A stretch of 5,670 nucleotides of DNA from Methanosarcinales archaeon (GTDB lineage: Archaea > Halobacteriota > Methanosarcinia > Methanosarcinales > Methanogasteraceae), in the NCBI GenBank assembly GCA_012961645.1, contig DTYY01000117.1, positions 1-5,670 of the forward strand. The letters run 5' to 3'. Positions 1-5,670 of the stretch are shown here, piece by piece. The position numbers were made by a program, and so were the translations under genes. The first letter of the stretch is position 1. Every line of letters begins with the position of its first letter. Under the pieces are notes generated by a model. The model was not told where the DNA came from. It searched no databases and worked only from the letters and a program-made list of their open reading frames with translations.

Positions 1-322
1 ACAGCGAATTTGGTCTCGGGGATCAGCACTGAAAACGCCTGCCAGACAATTCGACAGTTCCTCGATTGAGCCAGTTGACGCCCGACATCACACAAGATGG
101 CAGTCACGAGCACGGCAAACATTTATTAAGTAACAAAACTCATCCAAACTTGAGTAAACGGATGTACGATAGTGAGTTCGGACATAAAGCAGTATATCCA
201 TCGACTCTCGACGACTAAAGAACAAAAGGAGAGCGGATTTCAGAAATGCTTTGCCAAACAGACATATTGAAAGGTGTTGTGAGTGTCTGAACCATCGATC
301 ATCGTTGATGTAACCGATAGAT

Positions 323-330
323 GTATAAAT
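323..330 (+). promoter_or_regulatory. TATA-like box (GTATAAAT) before the FKBP gene
   Basis: GTATAAAT resembles an archaeal box A and is the best match just upstream of the first gene. Its centre is only about 20 bases before the TTG start at 347, whereas archaeal boxes usually sit about 26 bases before the transcription start. It would therefore give a nearly leaderless or slightly internal start, which conflicts with the ribosome-binding motif at 337-342. Another weaker candidate is the TATAT at 192-196, which would leave a long leader. Confidence 0.3.
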
Positions 331-336
331 CTGTAT

Positions 337-342
337 GGTGAT
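337..342 (+). promoter_or_regulatory. Ribosome-binding site GGTGAT deciding the TTG start
   Basis: GGTGAT is complementary to the 3' end of archaeal 16S rRNA (part of the AGGAGGTGAT consensus) and lies four bases before TTG 347. An in-frame TGA at 344-346 directly precedes that TTG, so no earlier start is possible in this frame. The nearby ATG at 343 leads only to a six-codon frame ending at TAG. Confidence 0.5.
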
Positions 343-346
343 ATGA

Positions 347-1006
347 TTGCCTGTAGAAGATAGAGATTTTATAAAGATAAATTATACCGGACGATTCGAG
401 GATGGTACGGTCTTTGATACCACCGATGAAGAGATCGCAAAAGAGAGCGACATATATGATGAAAATGCCAGATATGAGCCATTCATCGTCATCGTTGGTG
501 CAAAACATGTTGTAGAAGGGCTGGATGAGGATTTTATCGGAAAAGATATTGGATATCACGGAACAATCAAGGTTCCGCCTGAAAAATGTTATGGCGAACG
601 CAAACCAGAGTTGATAACAACGCATCCCACTACCAGATTCAAGGAGAAGCTATCGAAAGGTATGCGAGTGAGCATCGATGGGAAAGAGGGCACGGTTGTC
701 ATGACGATTGGACGTAAGGTGCGGATCGATTTCAACAACCCGATGGCTGGCGAGACACTGATCTTCGATTACACCATCGAAGATATCATCGATGAAGACC
801 TCGAGAAGATCAGGTATCTGCTGAAATCAAACTTTGCGACGGATTTTGATGTGAAGATCGATGATGGTAATGTTCTGATCGAATCGCCGCATATACTGCT
901 CTTCAATGAGCGGTGGCTGGTCCTGAAAGAGAGACTCGCACAAGAATTACTCCAATCACTCGATATTGAGAGCGTGAAGTTCGTTGAAACATATAAAGGA
1001 TCATGA
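347..1006 (+). CDS. Long archaeal FKBP-type peptidyl-prolyl cis-trans isomerase (SlyD-like)
   Basis: Predicted cytoplasmic foldase that interconverts cis and trans peptidyl-prolyl bonds and has chaperone activity; 219 residues. The N-terminal FKBP half shows NYTG (12-15), FDTT (23-26) and VVEGLDEDFIGKDIG (55-69), followed by PPEKCYGERKPEL (77-89). Residues about 84-128 form the insert-in-flap chaperone domain, and the FKBP fold resumes at DFNNPMAGETLIFD (128-141), where the family usually has DFNHPLAG. The charged C-terminal part (about 150-219) matches the extra domain of the long FKBP26-type archaeal proteins of about 230 residues, so the protein looks complete. Start: TTG 347, because an in-frame stop lies directly before it, GGTGAT is suitably placed, and the next in-frame ATG falls at residue 106, inside the domain. 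Its TGA overlaps the next gene's ATG (ATGA), which suggests co-transcription and coupled translation. Client proteins cannot be inferred. Confidence 0.93.
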   Translation: MPVEDRDFIKINYTGRFEDGTVFDTTDEEIAKESDIYDENARYEPFIVIVGAKHVVEGLDEDFIGKDIGYHGTIKVPPEKCYGERKPELITTHPTTRFKEKLSKGMRVSIDGKEGTVVMTIGRKVRIDFNNPMAGETLIFDYTIEDIIDEDLEKIRYLLKSNFATDFDVKIDDGNVLIESPHILLFNERWLVLKERLAQELLQSLDIESVKFVETYKGS

Positions 1007-2151
1007 AAGCGTGTATTATGTGCGGCGGCAAGGGCACAAGACTGCGTCCGATGACGCTTGAGCGCCCAAAACCATTGATCCCGCTTCTGAACAAACCATC
1101 GGTCACGCATCTGATCGAGCACCTGAGGGGAGAGGGGTTCACAGATATCGTGATGACACTCGGTTATCTCAGCGATATGATCGAAAGCGAGGTTAGCCGC
1201 ATCAATGGTATCAATATCAGGTGTGTCTATGAAGAGACTGCGCTTGGCACGGCGGGTGGAGTTAAGAACGCCAGAGCATATCTCGAAGATGGTATTTTCA
1301 TGGTTGTTGGCGGCGATCATGTCCTTGATATGCAACTGGACGAGATATACCGATTCCACGAGCGAAACGATGCCATGGTCACCATCGGACTGATTTGCAT
1401 CGACGATCCATCAGAATATGGGATATGCGATATGGATTCAGAGAATGTGATCCATCGATTCCTTGAAAAGCCGAATCCTGGGGAGGTGTTCAGCAATCTT
1501 GTGAATACCGGGATTTACGTCTGTGATCCTGAGATACTGGACTGGATTCCTGACGGGGAGATGTACGACTTTGCAAAGAACGTCTTTCCTGACCTGCTCG
1601 ATGCAGGCAAGCAGATCAACGGCTATCTGGTGCAGGGCAATTGGACAGATATCGGAAATCATGAGATGTACCGGGCTGCCTGCAGATGGAAGCTCAACCG
1701 GATGTTTGATATGCCTGCCAGCAAGCACAGACATACGCTTGCCAGCGCAAGGATCAAAGATCCTGTTGCGATCGCAGATGGGGTCGATATCGGCTCATCC
1801 ATGATCGTTGGTCCGGTGATGATCGGCGAAGACACAAGCATCGGCGACCACGTACTGATAGGACCGTATACAACGATCGGATCAGGCTGCGTGATCGAGG
1901 ACGACGTGCACATCTTAACTTCTTACGTCTATGATAATGTTCACATCGAAAAGGGTTCGGCAATGTTCAGTTCCATCGTAGATAACGACGTTCACATACA
2001 CAAGAACTGTACACTTGAAACCGGGACGGTGCTCGGACAAAGAGTGGTCGTTCTGGACGATGTAATCATCTCTGGCGTACAGATATGGCATGGTATAACC
2101 GTACCAGAGGGGGAGCATGTGATGGCTAATATGACTGATGCAATAGCATGA
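1003..2151 (+). CDS. Sugar-1-phosphate nucleotidyltransferase with left-handed beta-helix tail (mannose-1-P guanylyltransferase or glucose-1-P thymidylyl/uridylyltransferase type)
   Basis: Predicted cytoplasmic enzyme joining an NTP and a sugar 1-phosphate to give an NDP-sugar and pyrophosphate, the activated donor for glycans, glycoproteins or exopolysaccharide. The 382 residues begin with the pyrophosphorylase signature GGKGTRLRPMT (8-18) and RPKPLIP (21-27). Then come ETALGTAGG (78-86, nucleotide and sugar pocket), GGDHV with metal-binding candidate D105, FLEKP (153-157, K156), NTGIYV (168-173) and WTDIG (214-218, D216). From about 255 to 350 runs an irregular hexapeptide series (IADGVDIG, VMIGEDTSIG, VLIGPYTTIG) typical of a left-handed beta-helix that often mediates oligomerisation. 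The length is normal for archaeal GMP/TMP-transferase-like proteins. The ATG lies inside the stop of the FKBP gene, with AGGA at 997-1000 only two bases ahead, so translation probably depends on coupling. The signature alone does not fix the nucleotide or the sugar. Confidence 0.93.
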   Translation: MKACIMCGGKGTRLRPMTLERPKPLIPLLNKPSVTHLIEHLRGEGFTDIVMTLGYLSDMIESEVSRINGINIRCVYEETALGTAGGVKNARAYLEDGIFMVVGGDHVLDMQLDEIYRFHERNDAMVTIGLICIDDPSEYGICDMDSENVIHRFLEKPNPGEVFSNLVNTGIYVCDPEILDWIPDGEMYDFAKNVFPDLLDAGKQINGYLVQGNWTDIGNHEMYRAACRWKLNRMFDMPASKHRHTLASARIKDPVAIADGVDIGSSMIVGPVMIGEDTSIGDHVLIGPYTTIGSGCVIEDDVHILTSYVYDNVHIEKGSAMFSSIVDNDVHIHKNCTLETGTVLGQRVVVLDDVIISGVQIWHGITVPEGEHVMANMTDAIA

Positions 2152-2154
2152 TGC

Positions 2155-2162
2155 TTTTATAC
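2155..2162 (+). promoter_or_regulatory. TATA-like box (TTTTATAC) for the archaellin gene
   Basis: TTTTATAC lies in the 43-base gap after the nucleotidyltransferase stop. Its centre near 2158 predicts a transcript start at about 2184, leaving a leader of about 11 bases before ATG 2195. That leader includes the G-rich GTGGGGA, which may serve as a weak ribosome-binding site. This placement argues against the in-frame GTG at 2183 as the start codon. Confidence 0.5.
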
Positions 2163-2194
2163 TATGACTGTCAATTATAAGAGTGGGGAACCGC

Positions 2195-3157
2195 ATGAAA
2201 GCAAACCAGCACTTCCATCAGAATAACTCAGCGCAGGTTGGCATAGGCACGCTGATCATATTCATATCGATGGTACTTGTGGCTGCGGTTGCATCAGCGC
2301 TTCTGATCAAGACATCCGGCGTTCTCCAGCAGAAGGCATCCCAGACAGGTCAGGAGACGACGCAGGAGGTCGCTTCGACCCTTCGCATCGATCGGGTCAT
2401 CGGCGAACGTGACTATTATCTGTCCCTTAACCTGAACGATTCTGGATATTTCCGAAAGGACGATGGCACGGCACTGACAGATTTTTCATACACATCTCCA
2501 GTCGGTGGCTATGTCGAGATCGAGAACCCGAACAGCACCAAATCCTTTTCCATAACCATCAATAGCAGCGATGCCGATGACTTCACCAACGTCTCGCAGA
2601 CGGTCTCGGCAGGGAGCGTTTATGAATGCTACCTCAAAAACCCTGGAACATACACCGTAGATTCCGGTAATAATTCTGTTAACATAACGGTACAGCGGGA
2701 CAATTATGAGTACGGGTATATATCGAAACTCCACCTCACGATGAGGCTTGGCGCCGGAAGCGAGGATATCGATCTCTCACAGTTGATCGTGTACCTGTCA
2801 GATGCAACACATACAGCTGATGTTAATTACCATTTGGAAAAACGAAATGGCATCTATTTTGCGAATAACACTTTAACCTCAGAGTATTTCTCAATCAACG
2901 CGATACGGATCAGGGATGACGCCACCTTCGATGCCACCCAGCCGGTTCTGCGAACAGGTGATGTGATGGAGGTGACCGTGGATATACGGAAGGTCTTCAA
3001 GTATGGGGGCGCATATCCAGATCCCTCGTACACCGGAATTGCCACCCGGACAGCCGTTGATCTGCAGATCAGACCTGAAGCCGGGTCGCTTGTGATACTG
3101 GAACTGATAACACCAGGCTCGTACTTCAAGTCCAAGTACATACAGATCATGATATGA
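2195..3157 (+). CDS. Archaellin (FlaB/ArlB-type filament subunit), long and sequon-rich
   Basis: Major structural subunit type of the archaellum, made as a preprotein with a class III (type IV pilin-like) leader, cut by the FlaK/PibD-type peptidase and assembled outside the cell. From ATG 2195 it has 320 residues. The short leader [12 protein letters not shown] is followed by [20 protein letters not shown] (13-32), the typical archaellin hydrophobic helix, and by [20 protein letters not shown] (41-60). The core reappears at [21 protein letters not shown] (176-196), and the C-terminus has the usual TGD, RPEAGS (293-298) and ITPGSY (305-310) features. Between them lies an extra stretch of about 100 residues. 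Seven mature N-X-S/T sequons occur (N81, N113, N123, N132, N159, N163, N224), consistent with AglB-type glycosylation. No other archaellum gene is visible. An upstream GTG at 2183 would add four residues but lies at the predicted transcript start. A pilin with archaellin homology is the alternative, though less likely. Confidence 0.9.
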   Translation: MKANQHFHQNNSAQVGIGTLIIFISMVLVAAVASALLIKTSGVLQQKASQTGQETTQEVASTLRIDRVIGERDYYLSLNLNDSGYFRKDDGTALTDFSYTSPVGGYVEIENPNSTKSFSITINSSDADDFTNVSQTVSAGSVYECYLKNPGTYTVDSGNNSVNITVQRDNYEYGYISKLHLTMRLGAGSEDIDLSQLIVYLSDATHTADVNYHLEKRNGIYFANNTLTSEYFSINAIRIRDDATFDATQPVLRTGDVMEVTVDIRKVFKYGGAYPDPSYTGIATRTAVDLQIRPEAGSLVILELITPGSYFKSKYIQIMI

Positions 3158-3161
3158 TCTG

Positions 3162-3926
3162 ATGAAAGCCTACATCCTTGATCTCGATGGTGTGATATAT
3201 CGCGGCAGCAGTCCAATCGATGGCGCGCCCGGAGCGGTCAACCGACTGCAAGACCACGCAGAAGTGCTCTTTCTGACGAACAACTCAACCCGGAGCAGGT
3301 CGGCTGTTGCGGCGAGATTGAGTGAGGCAGGCATCAGGTGCAAGGAGCACGATGTGATCACTGCCGGGTACGCCGCTGCCGTCTACATCAGAAAGCGATA
3401 CGGCGCTGGCACGGTCTATCCGATCGGTGAAGCGGGTTTGATCGAGGAATTGAAAGCACAGGGGCACGCGATCAGCGAGGATGCGGATTTTGTTGTTGTC
3501 GGGCTCGATCGTGATCTCAGTTACGAGAAGTTGAGAATCGGGCTTCAGAACATCTTGGATGGTGCAAAATTCATCGCGACGAACACCGACCCGGTTCTTC
3601 CGACAGAAACTGGTTTTGTGCCTGGTGCAGGCGCAATCGTGCGTGCGCTTGAGACCGCCTCAGGGCAGTCGCCGGTTGTCACAGGCAAGCCAGAGCCTCC
3701 GATTATGGATATCGTACTCGAGCATCTGGGGCTGGATGCAGACGAATGCACAGTTGTTGGCGATCGCCTCGACACCGACATCCTTGCAGGCATCAGATGC
3801 GGCATGAGGACGGTGCTTGTGCTGACAGGTGTTGAGACGATGGCAAGTGTTGAACGGTCTGATATCAAGCCCGACTGTGTGATTCAGAGCATAAGGGAGC
3901 TTTTGGTAGCGCCCGGAAGGCGATGA
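3162..3926 (+). CDS. HAD-IIA family sugar/organic phosphatase (NagD / 4-nitrophenylphosphatase-like)
   Basis: Predicted soluble Mg-dependent phosphatase of 254 residues, the normal length for HAD subfamily IIA. All four HAD motifs are intact: motif I DLDGVIY (7-13) with nucleophile D7 and acid/base D9, motif II LTNNST (38-43) with T39, motif III lysine K176 in TGKPEPP (174-180), and motif IV VVGDRLDTDI (198-207) with D201 and D206. Between motifs II and III lies the C2A-type cap, containing NTDPVLPTE (141-149), which is characteristic of NagD-like proteins. The true substrate cannot be read from sequence; family members act on nucleotides, phosphoglycolate, glycerol phosphate or p-nitrophenyl phosphate in vitro. 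ATG 3162 begins four bases after the archaellin stop with no clear ribosome-binding site (only TGAT 3155-3158 nearby), so co-transcription and coupling with that gene are likely. The distance to the polymerase gene is short, with no T-run terminator. Confidence 0.92.
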   Translation: MKAYILDLDGVIYRGSSPIDGAPGAVNRLQDHAEVLFLTNNSTRSRSAVAARLSEAGIRCKEHDVITAGYAAAVYIRKRYGAGTVYPIGEAGLIEELKAQGHAISEDADFVVVGLDRDLSYEKLRIGLQNILDGAKFIATNTDPVLPTETGFVPGAGAIVRALETASGQSPVVTGKPEPPIMDIVLEHLGLDADECTVVGDRLDTDILAGIRCGMRTVLVLTGVETMASVERSDIKPDCVIQSIRELLVAPGRR

Positions 3927-3936
3927 CCCGATTCTT

Positions 3937-3952
3937 GGTAAACCATAAGTAT
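3937..3952 (+). promoter_or_regulatory. BRE/TATA-like element before the DNA polymerase gene
   Basis: GGTAAA (3937-3942) fits the archaeal BRE pattern RNWAAW, and ATAAGTAT (3945-3952) is a moderate box A. The box centre near 3948 predicts transcription starting at about 3974, which is right at the paired ATG codons 3972/3975 and would make the mRNA leaderless. The earlier ATG 3954 would then lie upstream of the transcript. No Shine-Dalgarno motif precedes any of these ATGs. Confidence 0.4.
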
Positions 3953-3974
3953 CATGCGCCTGAACAGACCTATG

Positions 3975-5670
3975 ATGGAGTTTCAGATCATCGATGCCGA
4001 TTATACTCTGGACGATGGAAAGCCGGTTGTGAGGCTGTTTGGGCGCAATCCTGATGGGCAGAGCGTATGCTGCTTTGTCCCGGACTTTGAGCCGTATTTC
4101 CATGTCCAAGCGGCTTCGATCGAGGGTCTGCTCGAGGATATCAAGGAGATCCCTGAGATCAAGCGGACTGAGATCGTTGAGAAGTACGAGCCGATCGGAT
4201 ATCAGGAACATCCGACAACGATGGTGAAGGTGGTTGTTGGTAAGCCAAAGGACGTGCCAGCGATCAGAGACGAGGTGAAGAGGCGGGCTGATCGTATATA
4301 TGAGACCGATATCATGTTCAAGAATCGGTTCATGATCGATCGGGGAATCTCTGGCATGGGTTGGGTGCGGACTGGAGACGAGGTCGTTATACTGCAGCAT
4401 GGTGTGAACAGCGACGTGGTGGTCACGTCACAGGTATCACCGGTCGAGGTTACCAAAAATGCACCGCTGCGGTACCTTGCATTCGATATCGAGTGTCTGG
4501 TCGATGTGGGTATGCCAACTCCTGACCGCTCGCCGATCATCATGATCTCACTTGCGTTCAGACCCGCGTACACCGGAGAAACGCTCGTTCTGGTTGCGAA
4601 GAAGGTTGAAGGCGATGGTATTGAGTCTTTTGACGATGAAACCGGGATGCTGAATCGGTTTTTTGAGATTGTGCGAGATTATGACCCTGATGTGATCCTC
4701 GGCTATAACTCAAACGAGTTCGACTTCCCATACATCACTAGACGTGTGGAGGTGCTTGAGGAGCAGGGGAAGAAACTGCGGGCGGACATCGGCAGGGACG
4801 GCAGGACCGTCTTCTGCCGCAAGATCGGGAATACCACGCGTGTGAACGTCACAGGCAGGATCGTTGCCGATGCTCTACCGCTGATCCGCAGGGAATACAG
4901 CATCAAACAGTACACATTAAAGAACGTGGCTCAAACGCTGCTTAACATCGATAAATTCGATGTTTCTGTCCAGCAGATGGCTGAATACTGGAACGACGAC
5001 GGCGAAAAGCTTGCCGAGTTTATCGAATATGCTCGCCGTGACGCGGTTCTTGCACTTCATCTGATGCTTGATCTGCGGTTGCTCGACAAATACGTGGCAC
5101 TTGCGCAGGTGAGCGGCGCCCTGCTTCAGGATGTGCTCGATGGCGGGCAGAGTTCGATGGTCGAAAACCTGCTGCTCCGGGAGTTTGGGAAGAGAGACCG
5201 CGTGATTCCACCGAAACCTGACCACGGGGGGCGGTACAATGCGCCTGATGAACTGAAGGGTGGTGCGGTGCTCGAACCGGTGCGCGGGCTACTGAAGGAT
5301 GCCGTGGTTCTCGACTACAAATCGCTGTACCCGACGATCATGATGGCGCACAACCTCTGCTACAGCACAGTCATCATAGACAGCGAAACCCGTGTTCCGG
5401 GAGTCATCCGGGCACCGTCGGGGGGTGAATTCGTCCCTGCGGAGGTGTATCATGGAATCGTGCCCGGAATTCTTGAAAACCTGCTGAATCGGCGGACTGA
5501 AACGAAAAAGATGATGCGAAGCGCAGATGGGGAGGAATACAGGGTGTTGAATGCGACTCAGAATGCGCTCAAGATTCTGCTGAACAGCTTTTACGGATAT
5601 TCTGGTTACGCGAGGGCTCGCCTGTACAGCCTCGTTCTTGCCAATGCAGTGACCAGTTTCGGACGTAAAA
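3975..5670 (+). CDS. polB: Family B DNA polymerase (archaeal PolB), 5' part, cut by the right edge
   Basis: Replicative or repair DNA polymerase with 3'-5' proofreading. 565 codons are present out of perhaps 780-950 and the frame runs open off the edge. The archaeal N-terminal domain starts MEFQIIDADYTL. Exonuclease motifs are intact: Exo I AFDIE (169-173; D171, E173), Exo II NSNEFDFPYI (245-254; D250) and Exo III YARRD (352-356; Y352, D356). Polymerase motif A is LDYKSLYPTIM (446-456; D447), and motif B is KILLNSFYGYSGYAR (533-547; K533, N537, Y540, G541). Motif C (DTD), the thumb and the PIP tail lie beyond the window. Motifs A and B carry no intein. About 25 residues more than in Thermococcales enzymes precede Exo I. 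Start: ATG 3975 (or 3972) is preferred because family homology begins there and the TATA-like box fits a leaderless start; ATG 3954 would add seven residues. Confidence 0.94.
   Translation, partial: MEFQIIDADYTLDDGKPVVRLFGRNPDGQSVCCFVPDFEPYFHVQAASIEGLLEDIKEIPEIKRTEIVEKYEPIGYQEHPTTMVKVVVGKPKDVPAIRDEVKRRADRIYETDIMFKNRFMIDRGISGMGWVRTGDEVVILQHGVNSDVVVTSQVSPVEVTKNAPLRYLAFDIECLVDVGMPTPDRSPIIMISLAFRPAYTGETLVLVAKKVEGDGIESFDDETGMLNRFFEIVRDYDPDVILGYNSNEFDFPYITRRVEVLEEQGKKLRADIGRDGRTVFCRKIGNTTRVNVTGRIVADALPLIRREYSIKQYTLKNVAQTLLNIDKFDVSVQQMAEYWNDDGEKLAEFIEYARRDAVLALHLMLDLRLLDKYVALAQVSGALLQDVLDGGQSSMVENLLLREFGKRDRVIPPKPDHGGRYNAPDELKGGAVLEPVRGLLKDAVVLDYKSLYPTIMMAHNLCYSTVIIDSETRVPGVIRAPSGGEFVPAEVYHGIVPGILENLLNRRTETKKMMRSADGEEYRVLNATQNALKILLNSFYGYSGYARARLYSLVLANAVTSFGRK

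Larger units (their letters stand above)
1..346. other. Left-edge region without a defensible gene
   Basis: No reading frame here has both a plausible start signal and a recognisable product. Two frames are open through the left edge. On the + strand, 1-69 reads as a possible 22-residue C-terminus ending in QFLD before TGA. On the - strand, an ATG at 122-120 opens about 40 codons running off the edge, beginning MFAVLVTAILCDVG; it has TAA directly in front, no nearby Shine-Dalgarno motif and no TATA box at the right distance. A 32-codon frame from GTG 172 to TGA 270 is also unremarkable. Bases 130-346 look intergenic and end in promoter-like sequence for the FKBP gene. I saw no tRNA fold, C/D box pair, long inverted repeat or T-run terminator. 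Degraded gene remnants or a truncated divergent gene remain possible. Confidence 0.5.

Noticed and set aside
289..321. Possible hairpin around ATCATCGTTGAT before the FKBP gene
   Set aside because: Only a four-base stem (ATCA/TGAT) forms, and it cannot be extended. No T-run or further symmetry is present, so it is neither a convincing terminator nor an operator.
769..1359. 196-codon open frame on the - strand
   Set aside because: It lies antisense across the FKBP and nucleotidyltransferase genes, both with clear conserved motifs, and its own product has no recognisable pattern.
2183..2194. GTG at 2183 as the archaellin start
   Set aside because: The predicted transcript start from the TATA-like box is at about 2184, and the G-rich stretch over this GTG is better used as a ribosome-binding site for ATG 2195. 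The conserved leader pattern is complete without the four extra residues.
3660..4400. 246-codon open frame on the - strand
   Set aside because: It spans the end of the HAD phosphatase and the start of polB in antisense. Both sense genes are well supported and the His/Leu/Arg-rich product looks like a shadow translation.
4395..4478. Possible insertion or intein in PolB before Exo I
   Set aside because: The additional residues are few (about 25), lack intein splice motifs, and agree with longer PolB proteins of other euryarchaea as far as I recall. The flanking frame is uninterrupted.

Overview
The window looks like chromosomal DNA from a euryarchaeote, most likely a methanogen or ANME-related lineage (Methanosarcinales or Syntrophoarchaeia-like). 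The grounds are a long archaeal FKBP-type isomerase, an archaellin with the [12 protein letters not shown] helix, an archaeal family B DNA polymerase, archaeal TATA-like boxes, and mixed start signals (one TTG start with a GGTGAT ribosome-binding site, one probably leaderless gene). The lineage is inferred from family resemblance, not from a marker gene. All convincing genes are on the + strand.

Layout: bases 1-346 hold no gene I can defend, only short open frames cut by the left edge or lacking start signals, and then promoter-like sequence just before the first gene. Bases 347-1006 encode an FKBP/SlyD-like peptidyl-prolyl isomerase. Its TGA overlaps the ATG of a sugar-1-phosphate nucleotidyltransferase (1003-2151) by four bases, so the two are probably translated in a coupled way. 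A short gap with a TATA-like box precedes a long archaellin gene (2195-3157). Four bases later comes a HAD-IIA (NagD-like) phosphatase (3162-3926), probably on the same transcript. After another short gap with a BRE/TATA-like element begins a family B replicative DNA polymerase, cut off by the right edge just after motif B.

The genes do not form one pathway. One loose link is possible: the nucleotidyltransferase makes an activated sugar of the kind used for surface glycans, and the archaellin next door carries seven potential N-glycosylation sites, five of them within a roughly 100-residue segment (six if its first residues are counted) that ordinary short archaellins appear to lack. That link is inference. 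Apart from this archaellin, the window looks like ordinary housekeeping sequence, and I see no mobile element, CRISPR array, RNA gene or evident new system.
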